Notes under the pieces: model-generated | Seen by the model: the letters and a program-made list of their open reading frames with translations, nothing else | Databases searched by the model: none | Told to the model about the DNA's origin: nothing | Shown: one piece after another, positions 44,339-54,000 of the stretch | Layout of the letters: the number at the start of each line of letters is the position of its first letter | Position numbering within the stretch: position 1 is the first letter of the stretch | Assembly: GCA_902796005.1 (NCBI GenBank) | Contig: CADBNF010000092.1 | Span: 1-64,000, forward strand | DNA length: 64,000 bases | Reading direction: 5' to 3' | DNA from: an uncultured Lachnospiraceae bacterium | Lineage (GTDB): Bacteria > Bacillota > Clostridia > Lachnospirales > Lachnospiraceae | Translations under genes and position numbers: made by a program

Positions 44339-45193
44339 TCAGAAACCGATCTTGTTGTCCAGGGTTTCCAGTTCGTCGAGTCTGGCGCTCAGGTTCCGGG
44401 AAATAATATCGCCCTCTTCCCCGCTTTTTTCCAGTTCGGGGACCTTCATGCCGGGGTCTTCCTCTTCCGGTTCCTCTTCCTCAAAGTCCTCTTCTTCCTC
44501 TTCGGCTTCCTCCAGGGATTCCGCAAGCCTTCTGGCCGCTTCGTCTCCATCGTCCTCCTCATTGGCCTCGTCGGCCTCGTCGAAGTCTTCCTCTGCCGCT
44601 TCCTCTTCCACATCCTCTTCGTCGAAGGGTTCACCCTCTTCGTAAATGGGGAATTCGGGGACTTCCTCCTGGATCTGGCGGACCTTCTTCACAGTGCCGG
44701 AGAACTCCTTCTGCAGGTCGTTGACCATCTCCGTCATCCTGTCCAGCTCTTCCCGGATGGCGTTGTAGCAGCGGCTGCCTTCCTCGAGGGTCTTTTTCAC
44801 CTCTTCTCTGGCCTTTGCGGTGCATTCCTCCGCTTCAGCCTTCGCGTCGCTTACCACCTTTTCCGCTTCCAGTCTGGCACTTTCCAGGATCTCATCGGCT
44901 TCCGCCTTCGCAGCCTCCACCTGCTTCGCAGCTTCTTCTGCGGCTTCGCCCTTGATCCGCTCTGCCTCGGCAGCTGCCTCCGCAACGATCTTCTCGGAAC
45001 GTTTTCCCGCATCATTGATGATGCCGCTTAAGTCGGAATAGCTGGCCATATAGCTTTCATATTTGGACCTGATATTATCCTGGAGCTGTCTGATTTCGCT
45101 TTCCTGGCTGCTCATGGCCGCCTGAAGCTCTTCAAATCTTTTCTGTACGGCAGCCTCGTCAAATACATTGTTCTCCATTGTCGGATTATCCAT
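44339..45193 (-). CDS. Coiled-coil protein with highly acidic C-terminus
   Basis: The 284-residue protein is all helix in appearance: residues about 15-180 are a heptad-rich coiled coil with Ala/Glu/Lys repeats (EAAAEAERIKGEAAEEAAK), followed by a Glu/Asp-rich tail of about 60 residues and a short conserved end. It has no signal or membrane segment. The coil resembles DivIVA-like or ATP-synthase-b-like helices but matches no family I can name. GGAG precedes the ATG at 45193. It is cotranscribed with the GH18 gene (15 bases upstream). Confidence 0.7.
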   Translation of the reverse strand: MDNPTMENNVFDEAAVQKRFEELQAAMSSQESEIRQLQDNIRSKYESYMASYSDLSGIINDAGKRSEKIVAEAAAEAERIKGEAAEEAAKQVEAAKAEADEILESARLEAEKVVSDAKAEAEECTAKAREEVKKTLEEGSRCYNAIREELDRMTEMVNDLQKEFSGTVKKVRQIQEEVPEFPIYEEGEPFDEEDVEEEAAEEDFDEADEANEEDDGDEAARRLAESLEEAEEEEEDFEEEEPEEEDPGMKVPELEKSGEEGDIISRNLSARLDELETLDNKIGF

Positions 45194-45208
45194 TGAAATC
45201 TCCTTTCC

Positions 45209-46849
45209 TTACTGCCCCAGGTACTGTTCCCAGGTTGTCCATATGTTGTTTGATTCAAATCCGATTCTCCATGCGGCAGCTCCCGCCAGCCCGTATTCCG
45301 ATACGAGGTCCAGCCGTCTGCCCATGGAGGTTTCCTCTTCCATCCAGATGCTGTATCTGCAGCTGCTGTCCTCGCCCGTTCCGGTGTACTGTCCCACCGC
45401 TTCGTCGAAGTACAGCGTTATTCCGTGTTCCTGTACAAAAGCCTCCGCCGTCTCCATGGTCAGGGCAGCGCTTTTAAGGCCCGGTTTTCCCATTTCCTCC
45501 GTCCACCCCCTGGTGTAGAAGGGAACGCCGAGAATCACCCGGGAGGCAGGCACCTCCGCAAGGGTCGCCTCGATGCCCTGCCGCACAAAGGGAAGGGAGG
45601 CCACGGAGCCGGCCGCATCGGAGGATGCGGTATGCTCGTCGTAGGCCATCACCACCAGGTAGTCCACGATTTCCGCCTGGGCCTTCCGGTTGTAGTAGCC
45701 CGTGTAGGCGGGAACGAAATTGTCCACCGACACAATCAGGCCCCGGGTGTGGGCCGCAGCCGTCAGTTCCCGCAGGAACTGCAGGAAATCATGGGCGCCG
45801 GCAGCCTTTACCATCTCCAGGTCCACGTTGATGCCCTCAAAGCCGAAGGCATCCGCCGCAGCCATCAGCTGCTCCGTTATCCTCTGTCTTGCGGCGTCAT
45901 CCGCCAGGACCTCGCCCGTTTCCGCACTTTCCGCAAAGGTATCCGTAAGGCTCGGCCAGACGGCGATACCCTCTTTTCGGGCCGTATCCATGTAGGCCGT
46001 ATCCGCAAAGGAGGTCAGGTTTCCGTCCCCGTCCGCGGCGAAAAACCAGGTGGGGGAGATCACATTGAGGCCCCTTGTCTCTTCCAGATAAGCCGATAGA
46101 TAGGCATTGTTTTCCGGCATGTCCACATAATGCCAGACCATGCTCACGGGAAGCTCTGCGTCGATGTTCCGGAAGACAAACCGTTCCTCCGGCTCCAGAT
46201 AAGCATCGGCGGCATTTGCCGTGTCCACATTTTCCTGCTGTACATAGCCGCTGTATCCGGAAGGTGTATAGGCCTTAAGCCAGCCGGAGGGCTGCTCGAT
46301 CCAGTAGACCGTATCGTCCTTCACCAGTCCGGTCACCTTATTGCCGCCGCCGGCCTTTGTGCGCAGGGGCGTATCCTTTGTCACCAGGGCTGACTTCACA
46401 TCCTGCACCGGTGTTCTGACCACCAGCCGGGCCGGGTCCGCATACTGTGAAACGGCCAGTCTCCCGTTCTCCTCCAGCACCGCAGCGCTGATGTACAGTG
46501 TATCTTCCTGCTCCAGGAACAGCTCCGGCTGCTGCTGCCGGCTCCAGGTCAGGGTTTCTTCGGGAAGCACCATGCACAGGCTCCCGTCGTTCTTAAGATA
46601 ATAGCCGGCGTCCAGCTCACGCCACAGCGTATCGTAAGGTATATATATCGTTCCCTCAGACACGATTCCCTTCTTTTCCAGGACGTTCCCGTCCACCACG
46701 ATGGCGGCCTCCTGCCCGGAAACGCCGAAATACTCCCGGGGACTTAAGGTTCTTCCCGATGAAATCCTGCTGAGGAAAAAGGCGGCGCCCAGGACGATAA
46801 TCACGACAATAATGACAAACCTGGGCATTGCGGCCTGTTTTTTCTTCAT
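45209..46849 (-). CDS. Membrane-anchored GH18 protein with SH3 domain
   Basis: The 546-residue product has a membrane anchor (about 10-29), a copper-amine-oxidase-N-like domain (about 45-145), an SH3-type domain (about 165-220, TKDTPLRTKAGGG) and a glycoside hydrolase 18 barrel. The catalytic motif is GINVDLEMV, whose Glu is the acid/base, followed by VVMAYDEH and PFYTRGW. Relatives such as YaaH/SleL act on peptidoglycan in spore germination. The surface location and SH3 domain support cell-wall binding. Confidence 0.88.
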   Translation of the reverse strand: MKKKQAAMPRFVIIVVIIVLGAAFFLSRISSGRTLSPREYFGVSGQEAAIVVDGNVLEKKGIVSEGTIYIPYDTLWRELDAGYYLKNDGSLCMVLPEETLTWSRQQQPELFLEQEDTLYISAAVLEENGRLAVSQYADPARLVVRTPVQDVKSALVTKDTPLRTKAGGGNKVTGLVKDDTVYWIEQPSGWLKAYTPSGYSGYVQQENVDTANAADAYLEPEERFVFRNIDAELPVSMVWHYVDMPENNAYLSAYLEETRGLNVISPTWFFAADGDGNLTSFADTAYMDTARKEGIAVWPSLTDTFAESAETGEVLADDAARQRITEQLMAAADAFGFEGINVDLEMVKAAGAHDFLQFLRELTAAAHTRGLIVSVDNFVPAYTGYYNRKAQAEIVDYLVVMAYDEHTASSDAAGSVASLPFVRQGIEATLAEVPASRVILGVPFYTRGWTEEMGKPGLKSAALTMETAEAFVQEHGITLYFDEAVGQYTGTGEDSSCRYSIWMEEETSMGRRLDLVSEYGLAGAAAWRIGFESNNIWTTWEQYLGQ

Positions 46850-46921
46850 GCAAATCCTCCAGAATCATTATGGAACGGGGAAAAGGCGGCTGCAGACCGC
46901 ACCCCTCCCATTCTCTGCTTC

Positions 46922-46950
46922 ATTATGCGACATGAAGGCCAAAACTGCAA
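46922..46950 (-). promoter_or_regulatory. Promoter of the GH18 operon
   Basis: TTGCAG (46950-46945), a 17-bp spacer and CATAAT (46927-46922). An inverted repeat GACAA-AATA-TTGTC (46951-46964) touches the -35 box and could be an operator. Confidence 0.6.
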
Positions 46951-47032
46951 GACAAAATATTGTCATTTTCACAATTTCTGTTACCGTATATGGTATTTCG
47001 TCATATTTCACAGTTATTTGACAATCCGCCCA

Positions 47033-47061
47033 TTGTAAAAAACGGCTTTCTGTTATATACT
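47033..47061 (+). promoter_or_regulatory. Promoter of mecA
   Basis: TTGTAA (47033-47038), a 17-bp spacer and TATACT (47056-47061), leaving an 80-base leader. Confidence 0.65.
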
Positions 47062-47146
47062 CATAGACAAGTAATATACCATGCACTTTTTGTAACCGAA
47101 GGGTCCGGCTTTATGGCCGGCATACACATATATACACGAGGAAATC

Positions 47147-47923
47147 ATGAAGATAGAAAAAGTCAACGAGAATACCATCCGGTGCACGCTGACCTCGGAA
47201 GAGCTGATCAGCAGGCAGATACGGATATCCGAGCTGTGCTACGGCACGGACAAAATCAAGGCACTTTTCCGCGACATGATGATCCAGGCAAGAAATGACC
47301 TTGGCTTCGATATCCGCAACGTGCCCCTGATGATTGAGGCCGTGCCCACCCCCGATGCCCTGGTTCTGGTCATTACAAAGGTGGAGGATCCCGAAGAGCT
47401 GGATACCCGGTTCTCCCGCTTCTCTCCCGGCGGAACCGACGTGCTCCCGCCGCCGGATCTGGCCGGCGCGGACAATATGCTGAGCCTTTTCAACAAACTG
47501 AAGGATGCCCGCAAGCTTATCGAAGGCAGCGAGCCCAAGGGACTGCCGGGCGGCAGTGCCGGTCCGGCCCACACCGGACGCAGAGAGCAGGAGAAAGCGC
47601 CCTCTGCCGAGATTCCGGAACCGCCCATCGACATGATCCGGGCCTTCCGCTTCCGTTCCCTGGATGACCTCATCCGGGCTTCGAAGGTTATCGGCGGCCG
47701 CTATGCGGGGGACAACGTCCTTTTCCGCACGGATTCCGCCTTCGGCTACCAGCTGATGATTCATTCCAGGGATGTCTCCCCCGAGGAGTTCAACAAGGTC
47801 TGCAACATTCTTTCCGAATACGGACAGAACGCCATGTGCACGCCCGCTGCGGAATATGCCCTGCGGGAACACGGGCTTACCCTGATTGGCGCGGATGCCC
47901 TGGGCGTCTTAAGCACCATGTAA
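47147..47923 (+). CDS. mecA: Adaptor protein MecA
   Basis: The 258-residue product has the two-domain MecA layout: an N-terminal substrate-binding domain (MKIEKVNENTIRCTLTSEEL, then FRDMMIQARNDLGFD), a variable linker rich in Gly, Pro and Ala (about 125-160), and the C-terminal ClpC-binding domain with FRSLDDLIRASKVI. In Bacillus MecA feeds ComK and other targets to ClpCP. It is monocistronic. The target here is unknown; no comK is nearby. Confidence 0.88.
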   Translation: MKIEKVNENTIRCTLTSEELISRQIRISELCYGTDKIKALFRDMMIQARNDLGFDIRNVPLMIEAVPTPDALVLVITKVEDPEELDTRFSRFSPGGTDVLPPPDLAGADNMLSLFNKLKDARKLIEGSEPKGLPGGSAGPAHTGRREQEKAPSAEIPEPPIDMIRAFRFRSLDDLIRASKVIGGRYAGDNVLFRTDSAFGYQLMIHSRDVSPEEFNKVCNILSEYGQNAMCTPAAEYALREHGLTLIGADALGVLSTM

Positions 47924-47950
47924 CGGGTGCCCGAGACAGAACGTAAAACA

Positions 47951-47994
47951 AAAAACGGGGACGGTTCTTTTTACAAGGACCGTCCCCGTTTTTC
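47951..47994. terminator. Bidirectional terminator between mecA and the HPr-like gene
   Basis: A stem of about 14 bp (47951-47964 with 47980-47993) has an A run before and a T run after it. It serves both convergent units. Confidence 0.9.
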
Positions 47995-48008
47995 TGCGTT
48001 TACCTGTT

Positions 48009-48263
48009 TTATTTGTCTGTCAGGTAGGCTTCCACCATCTTCATCGCTGTCTCTTCATCTGCACCGTCAGCAGAAACCATCACACTCTCGCCCGTATCCA
48101 GTCCGAGAGTCATCATGCCCATAATGCTCTTGGCATTGATTTTCCGGGTACCGCTCTCAATATAGATTTCACTCTCAAACTGATTGGCAACCTGAACAAG
48201 CATCGCAATCGGTCTGGCATCGAGACCGTCCGAAATCATGATTCTGACCGGTTTTTTGATCAT
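48009..48263 (-). CDS. Crh-like HPr-family protein lacking the active histidine
   Basis: The 84-residue product has the HPr fold: SDGLDARPIA at the N-terminus and KINAKSIMGMMTLGL with the regulatory Ser46. Residue 15, which is the phosphocarrier histidine in HPr, is Asp (GAT at 48221-48219). It therefore cannot take phosphate from enzyme I in the normal way but could still be phosphorylated on Ser46, like Bacillus Crh (Gln15). It sits right after whiA, where crh sits in Bacillus. A regulatory role with CcpA is inference. Confidence 0.88.
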   Translation of the reverse strand: MIKKPVRIMISDGLDARPIAMLVQVANQFESEIYIESGTRKINAKSIMGMMTLGLDTGESVMVSADGADEETAMKMVEAYLTDK

Positions 48264-48317
48264 TTCGCATCCTCCAGCGTTATATTGCCATGTAAAGTCC
48301 CTGCAGACTTCACTTAT

Positions 48318-49232
48318 TTACGAATTACGCATCTTTCCGGCAATGGCGCTTATCCGCCGCAGCCGGTGATTGACCCCGGATTTACCTATCGGCGGGTCAT
48401 GCAGCTGCCCCAGTTCCTGCAGGGAACACTCGGGATATTCTATCCTAAGTCGGGCCGTTTCGTCAAGTCCATTTGGTAAAGAATCAATTCCCGATTTTTC
48501 GCTGATGAGCAAAATGTCCTCGATTTGCCGGGCGGAGGCATTGGCTGTTTTGTGAATATTTGCCGTTTCGCAGTTCACCTTACGGTTCACATTTCCCCGC
48601 ATTTCCCGGATAATCCGGGCATTTTCCATCTCCAGCATGCCCTTTGTGGCGCCCATATACCCCAGAAGATCGGAGATGCCCTCGCTGCCCTTCACGTACA
48701 CCACGAAGGTGCCCTTCCGGGTCACGATTCCCGCCTTGATGCCCAGACGGGCAATCAGCTCCTGCACCTCCTCCGCCAGGGACTCGCTTTTGCAGCTGAT
48801 CTCAAAATGATAAAACCTGTCGGGATTGCTTAAGGTGCCGCCCGCCAGGAAAGCGCCCCGCAGGCAGGCGCGCACGCAGCATTCCTTTCTGGCAAAGGTC
48901 AGGAGGGAAAGCGCCTGCTGCCCGTCCGGGCCGAACAGGTCGGCAAAGGCCTCCGGACACTGTGAAAAAGGCAGGGTCAGGGTCAGGCTGTCGCCGCCGC
49001 GGCTTCTTTTCTCCTTATGCATTTCCGGCTCTTTTCCGTAGAGCCTGTGCACCAGGCGTGCAAGCAAGGCGGCAGCCGCTTCATTATCCGTATGCCAGAG
49101 AAGGACGGGCGCATCGCCCCTACGTAAAGTCCCCGAAAAGGACGTAAGACTGGCCAGAAGGGCCAGGCGGCAGTGTCTTTTTCCGTCCGGCGCTTTGGCC
49201 AGTTCCAGTTTGATTTCCGATGAAAATGACAT
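48318..49232 (-). CDS. whiA: WhiA-family DNA-binding regulator
   Basis: The 304-residue product has a degenerate LAGLIDADG-homing-endonuclease-like N-terminus (ECCVRACLRGAFLAGGTLSNP) and a C-terminal helix-turn-helix with CETANIHKTANASARQIEDI and LREL-like LQELGQLHDPPIGKSGVNHR. WhiA links cell division and chromosome segregation in Gram-positives. The start lies 1 base after the rapZ stop. Confidence 0.95.
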   Translation of the reverse strand: MSFSSEIKLELAKAPDGKRHCRLALLASLTSFSGTLRRGDAPVLLWHTDNEAAAALLARLVHRLYGKEPEMHKEKRSRGGDSLTLTLPFSQCPEAFADLFGPDGQQALSLLTFARKECCVRACLRGAFLAGGTLSNPDRFYHFEISCKSESLAEEVQELIARLGIKAGIVTRKGTFVVYVKGSEGISDLLGYMGATKGMLEMENARIIREMRGNVNRKVNCETANIHKTANASARQIEDILLISEKSGIDSLPNGLDETARLRIEYPECSLQELGQLHDPPIGKSGVNHRLRRISAIAGKMRNS

Positions 49233-49233
49233 G

Positions 49234-50121
49234 TTAAAACCCTTTTATCACAGCATCTCTGTCCAGATCCCGGTGCTCCAGCTTCAGGCCGTAGTTCTTG
49301 TTCTCCAGAAGATGCGCATACAGCTCGTTGGCAATGGTCACCGAACGGTGTCTTCCGCCGGTGCAGCCGATGGCCACCACCAGGGAATTCTTGCCCTCGT
49401 CCACATAGTGGGGAAGAAGGTAGTTGAGCATGGCCGTCAGCTGGGTGACATAGGTCTGGGCCAGCTCGGACTGCATGACGTACTCCGCCACCTCCGGATC
49501 GTTGCCGCTTTTGGTCTTCAGCTCCTTCACATAGTAGGGATTAGGCAGGAAACGCACGTCCATCACGATATCCGCATCCGCGGGTATGCCGTTCTTGAAC
49601 CCGAAGGACATCACATTGACCACCAGGTTTTTGAACCCTGAATCCGCCACGAAGATACGGTCCAGCATCTGCCGCAGATCCCTGGTCAGCAGGTGGCTGG
49701 TGTCCAGGATATAGTCCGCATGCTTTTTAAGCGGGTCGATTTTCTTCCTCTCCTCGGCAATACCTGTCCCCAGCTTTCCGCCCTTCCCCGCCAGGGGATG
49801 ATTGCGGCGGCTTTCCTTATACCGCTGCAGGATGACGCTGTCAGAGGCGTCAAGGAAAAGGATTTCATAACGGACGTTGTTCTTTTTCAGTTCGTCAAGC
49901 CCGGGCCGAAGGTCGGCAACGAGCCCGCTGCGCACATCCATGCCCAGGGCAATATACTCGTGGTCCTCGCTTTCGGAAGACAGCAGCATGACCACGAAGC
50001 TTTTCAGCATGGAGGCAGGCAGGTTGTCCACGCAGAAATAGCCCGCGTCCTCCATCATCTTCAGCGCCACGCTCTTGCCGGCTCCCGACATTCCCGTGAT
50101 AATGACAAATCTTGAGATCAT
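49234..50121 (-). CDS. rapZ: RapZ/YvcJ-family nucleotide-binding protein
   Basis: The 295-residue P-loop protein begins FVIITGMSGAGKSVALKMMEDAGY (Walker A) and carries RNHPL, GFKNGIP, DVRFLPNPYY and CTGGRHRSV, all family motifs. In E. coli RapZ binds small RNAs; in Bacillus YvcJ binds GTP and affects competence. The ATG at 50121 is preferred to the GTG at 50124 because GGAG is then 5 bases away. The usual yvcK gene between rapZ and whiA is absent. Confidence 0.94.
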   Translation of the reverse strand: MISRFVIITGMSGAGKSVALKMMEDAGYFCVDNLPASMLKSFVVMLLSSESEDHEYIALGMDVRSGLVADLRPGLDELKKNNVRYEILFLDASDSVILQRYKESRRNHPLAGKGGKLGTGIAEERKKIDPLKKHADYILDTSHLLTRDLRQMLDRIFVADSGFKNLVVNVMSFGFKNGIPADADIVMDVRFLPNPYYVKELKTKSGNDPEVAEYVMQSELAQTYVTQLTAMLNYLLPHYVDEGKNSLVVAIGCTGGRHRSVTIANELYAHLLENKNYGLKLEHRDLDRDAVIKGF

Positions 50122-50137
50122 CACCGCTCCTTGTTCT

Positions 50138-51037
50138 TCAGATAAACTTAATCTCCGGCTCCAGGGTTACGCCGTACCTGTCCTGTACGGTCAGAATAAT
50201 ATGATCAATAAGCTTACGGACATCACCTTCCGTGGCCCCGCCCGTATTGATGATGAAGCCGGCATGTTTTTTGGAAACACAGGCTCCGCCTATATGATAC
50301 CCCTTCAGGCCGGCATCGGCAATCAGTTTACCCGCAAAATATCCTTCCGGCCGCTTGAAGGCGCTGCCGGCGCTGGGATACTCCAGCGGCTGCTTTTCCG
50401 CCCGGGCCCGGGCAAGCTCCTGAATTCTCTCTTTTATAAGCTCCGGTTCCTTTTCCCGAAGCTGCAGTCTGGCGGACAATACCACCGGACCGCCGTTTTT
50501 GATGATGCTGGTCCGGTAGCCCAGCGCCAGCTCCTCCACCGGCAGCGTCCTTGTTCCCTCCTCGGGGAAATACACCTCGGCGGACAGGACCACGTCCTTC
50601 ATCTCTCCGTCATAGGCGCCGGCATTCATGGTGATGCCGCCCCCTAAGGTACCGGGTATGCCTGCGGCAAATTCCAGGCCGCCAAGCCCTCTTTTCGCCG
50701 AGGAAAGGGCCAGCTCGGAAAGCAGGGCCCCGGCTGCGGCCGTAAGGACGGTACCGTCAAAGGAAAAGCCGTTCATCTCCCCGGTATAAAGGATAACGCC
50801 GCGGAAGCCTTCATCCTTTACCAGCAGGTTGGTTCCCCTGCCCAGGATAAAATAAGGCAGCCCCTCCTGCCGGCAGAAGGCCACAAGCTCTGTAAGCACG
50901 GCAGGATCTTTTACGGTAATAAAGCAGTCCGCCGGACCGCCGATGCGGAAGCTGGTGTGCTTCCGCATCGGTTCCTCCCGGCGAACCGCTTCTTTTCCGG
51001 CTATAGAACATAAACGCTCAAAAGACACGTCTGTCAT
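50138..51037 (-). CDS. murB: UDP-N-acetylenolpyruvoylglucosamine reductase
   Basis: The 299-residue flavoprotein completes UDP-MurNAc synthesis. FAD-binding signatures are TSFRIGGPADC and ILGRGTNLLVKDEGF, followed by GLEFAAGIPGTLGGGITMNAGAY and the C-terminal PSAGSAFKRPEGYFAGKLI. It is the type II (Gram-positive) form by length. The ATG at 51037 with GAGGTG upstream is chosen; the earlier ATG at 51067 would overlap carB. Confidence 0.95.
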   Translation of the reverse strand: MTDVSFERLCSIAGKEAVRREEPMRKHTSFRIGGPADCFITVKDPAVLTELVAFCRQEGLPYFILGRGTNLLVKDEGFRGVILYTGEMNGFSFDGTVLTAAAGALLSELALSSAKRGLGGLEFAAGIPGTLGGGITMNAGAYDGEMKDVVLSAEVYFPEEGTRTLPVEELALGYRTSIIKNGGPVVLSARLQLREKEPELIKERIQELARARAEKQPLEYPSAGSAFKRPEGYFAGKLIADAGLKGYHIGGACVSKKHAGFIINTGGATEGDVRKLIDHIILTVQDRYGVTLEPEIKFI

Positions 51038-51047
51038 AGTCACCTCG

Positions 51048-54000
51048 TCAGTATTTAATCTCTCCATGGTAATCCTGCAGGGATTCCACCTCTGCGGCCT
51101 CATGGCTCTTCATATACAGGATGCCCTCCGCCGTTGCCCTGGCTGCCGCCATGGTGGTGATATAGGGGATCCTGTTCTTGATGGCGGCCTTTCTTAAGTA
51201 GGCGCCGTCATGGACACTGATCTTGCCTGAGGGCGTATTGACCACCAGGGCGAAGTCGCCGTTGGTCATCTTATCCAGGATATCCGGCCGGCCTTCATTC
51301 AGCTTGTAGACCTCTTCCACCTCCAGGTCGCAGCTTCTCAAAAGCATGCAGGTACCCTTCGTGGCGGCCAGCTTCATGCCTGCCCGTGCAAAGATGGCGG
51401 CAATCTGCGCCACCTCGGCCTTGTCCCGGTTATTGACGGAAAACAGCACGGTGCCGCTGGTGGGCATCGTGGAGGACACGGCCTCCTGGGCTTTCAGGAA
51501 GGCTTCGCCGTAGGAGTGGGAAAGGCCCAGCACCTCGCCGGTGGAACGCATCTCGGGCCCGAGGATCGGATCCACCTCCTGGAACATATTGAAGGGGAAG
51601 GCGGCTTCCTTTACGCCGTAATAGGGGATGTCGCCCTTCTTCATCTGCGGCAGCGGAGACGGTCTTCCGGTCAGCTCGGAGGTGATGATGTCCGTGGCAA
51701 TGGGCACCATGCGGATATCGCAGACCTTGGAAACAAGGGGCACGGTTCTGGATGCCCTGGGATTGGCCTCCAGCACGTATACCACGTCGTTCTCGATGGC
51801 GTACTGCATATTCATCAGGCCGCGGACATGCATGGTTTCCGCGATCCTCTTGGTATAGTCTTCAATAATCCGCACATTTTTCTCGGAAATATGGGCGGAG
51901 GGAAGGATGCAGGCGGAGTCACCGGAATGTACGCCCGCCAGCTCGATATGCTCCATGACTGCGGGAACAAAGGCATGCTCGCCGTCGGAGATGGCGTCGG
52001 CCTCACATTCCATGGCATTGTTCAGGAAACGGTCGATGAGGATGGGCCGGTCGGGGGTAACGCCCTCGGCAGCCAGCATGTATTCCTCCATGCTCTCGTC
52101 GTCATAAACCACTTCCATGCCCCGGCCGCCCAGTACATAGGAGGGACGTACCATCACGGGATAGCCGATGCGGGCGGCAATGGCCTTGGCTTCCTCCACG
52201 GTGGAGGCCATGCCGGATTCGGGCATGGGAATCTCCAGCTTCTCCATCATGTTCCGGAACAGGTCCCTGTCCTCGGCCATATCGATAACGGAGGGAGAGG
52301 TACCCAGGATCCTGACACCGTTTTCCTCCAGCTGGGCCGCCAGGTTCAGGGGCGTCTGTCCGCCGAACTGGGCAATCACGCCCAGAGGCTGCTCCTTTTT
52401 GTAGATGCTTAAGACGTCCTCAAGGGTCAGGGGCTCGAAATACAGCTTATCCGAGGTATCGTAGTCGGTGGATACGGTCTCGGGATTGCAGTTGACGATG
52501 ATGGTTTCAAAGCCCAGGTTCTTTAAGGCCTTGGCCGCATGCACGCAGCAGTAGTCAAATTCGATGCCCTGGCCGATACGGTTGGGGCCGCCGCCCAGGA
52601 TCATGACCTTGGGCCGGTCCGTCTTCACGGGATTCTTATCCGTTCCGTTGTAGGTGGAGTAATAATAGGCGCTGTCCACGGTACCGGATACATGCACGCC
52701 TTCCCAGTTCTCCTCCACGCCCAGCGCGATGCGGCGGTCGCGGATATCCTTTTCGGGAATCTCCAGCAGGATGCTTAAATACTTATCGGAGAAGCCGTCC
52801 TTTTTCGCCCGGATGAGCAGATCATCCGCCGGCAGGCCGCCCTTGTGGGCAAGCAGCGTCTCTTCCTCCTCCACCAGCTCCTGCATCTGGGTAAGGAAGT
52901 ATTTCTTAATCTTCGTAATGTCATGAAGGGTATCCACGGAGGCGCCCTTGCGCAGGGCCTCATACAGCTGGAAATACCGCTCTGAATTGGGTGTGCGCAC
53001 CCTGGTCAGCAGCTCATCCAGGGACAGGTCGTGGAAATTCTTTGCAAAGCCCAGACCGTAGCGGCCCGTTTCCAGGCTGCGGATGGCCTTCTGGAAGGCT
53101 TCCTTGAAGGTTCTGCCGATGCTCATGACCTCGCCCACGGCCCGCATCTGGGTGCCCAGGGCGTCCTTGACATCCTTGAATTTCTCAAAGGCCCAGCGGG
53201 CGAACTTCAGGACGATGCCCTCCCCGTCGGGATAGTATTTGTCCAGGGTGCCGTATTTGCCGCAGGGAATCTCATCCAGGGTAATGCCGGTGGCCAGCAT
53301 GGCGGAAATCAGGGCAATGGGGAAGCCGGTGGCCTTGGAGGCCAGCGCGGAGGACCGGGAGGTCCTGGGATTGATTTCGATAACCACGATCCGGTCGCTT
53401 ACCGGGTCATGGGCAAACTGCACGTTGGTGCCGCCGATAACCTGTACGGAATCCACGATGGCGTAGGCCTGCTTCTGCAGCCGCTCCTGCACCTCTTTGG
53501 AAATGGTCAGCATGGGAGCCGCGCAGAAGGAATCTCCCGTATGCACGCCCATGGGGTCGATATTTTCGATGAAACAGACGGTGATCATCTGGCCCTTGCT
53601 GTCCCGGACAATTTCCAGCTCCAGCTCTTCCCAGCCGTAGACGGATTCCTCCACCAGGACCTGTCCCACAAGGGAGGCCGCCAGGCCTCTGGCACAGACG
53701 GTTTTCAGTTCTTCCTTATTATAGACAAGGCCGCCGCCGGCGCCGCCCATGGTGTAGGCCGGACGCAGGACCACCGGATAGCCGAGCTCTGCGGCGATAT
53801 CCAGGGCATCCTCCACGGAATAGGCCACCTTGCTTCTCGCCATCTCAATGCCCAGGGCATTCATCTGGTTCTTGAAGGCCACCCGGTCTTCACCCCGTTC
53901 AATGGCGTCCACATGCACACCGATAACCTCTACGCCGTATTTCTGCAGTACGCCTGCCGTATACAGCTCTGAGCATAAATTAAGCCCTGACTGTCCGCCT

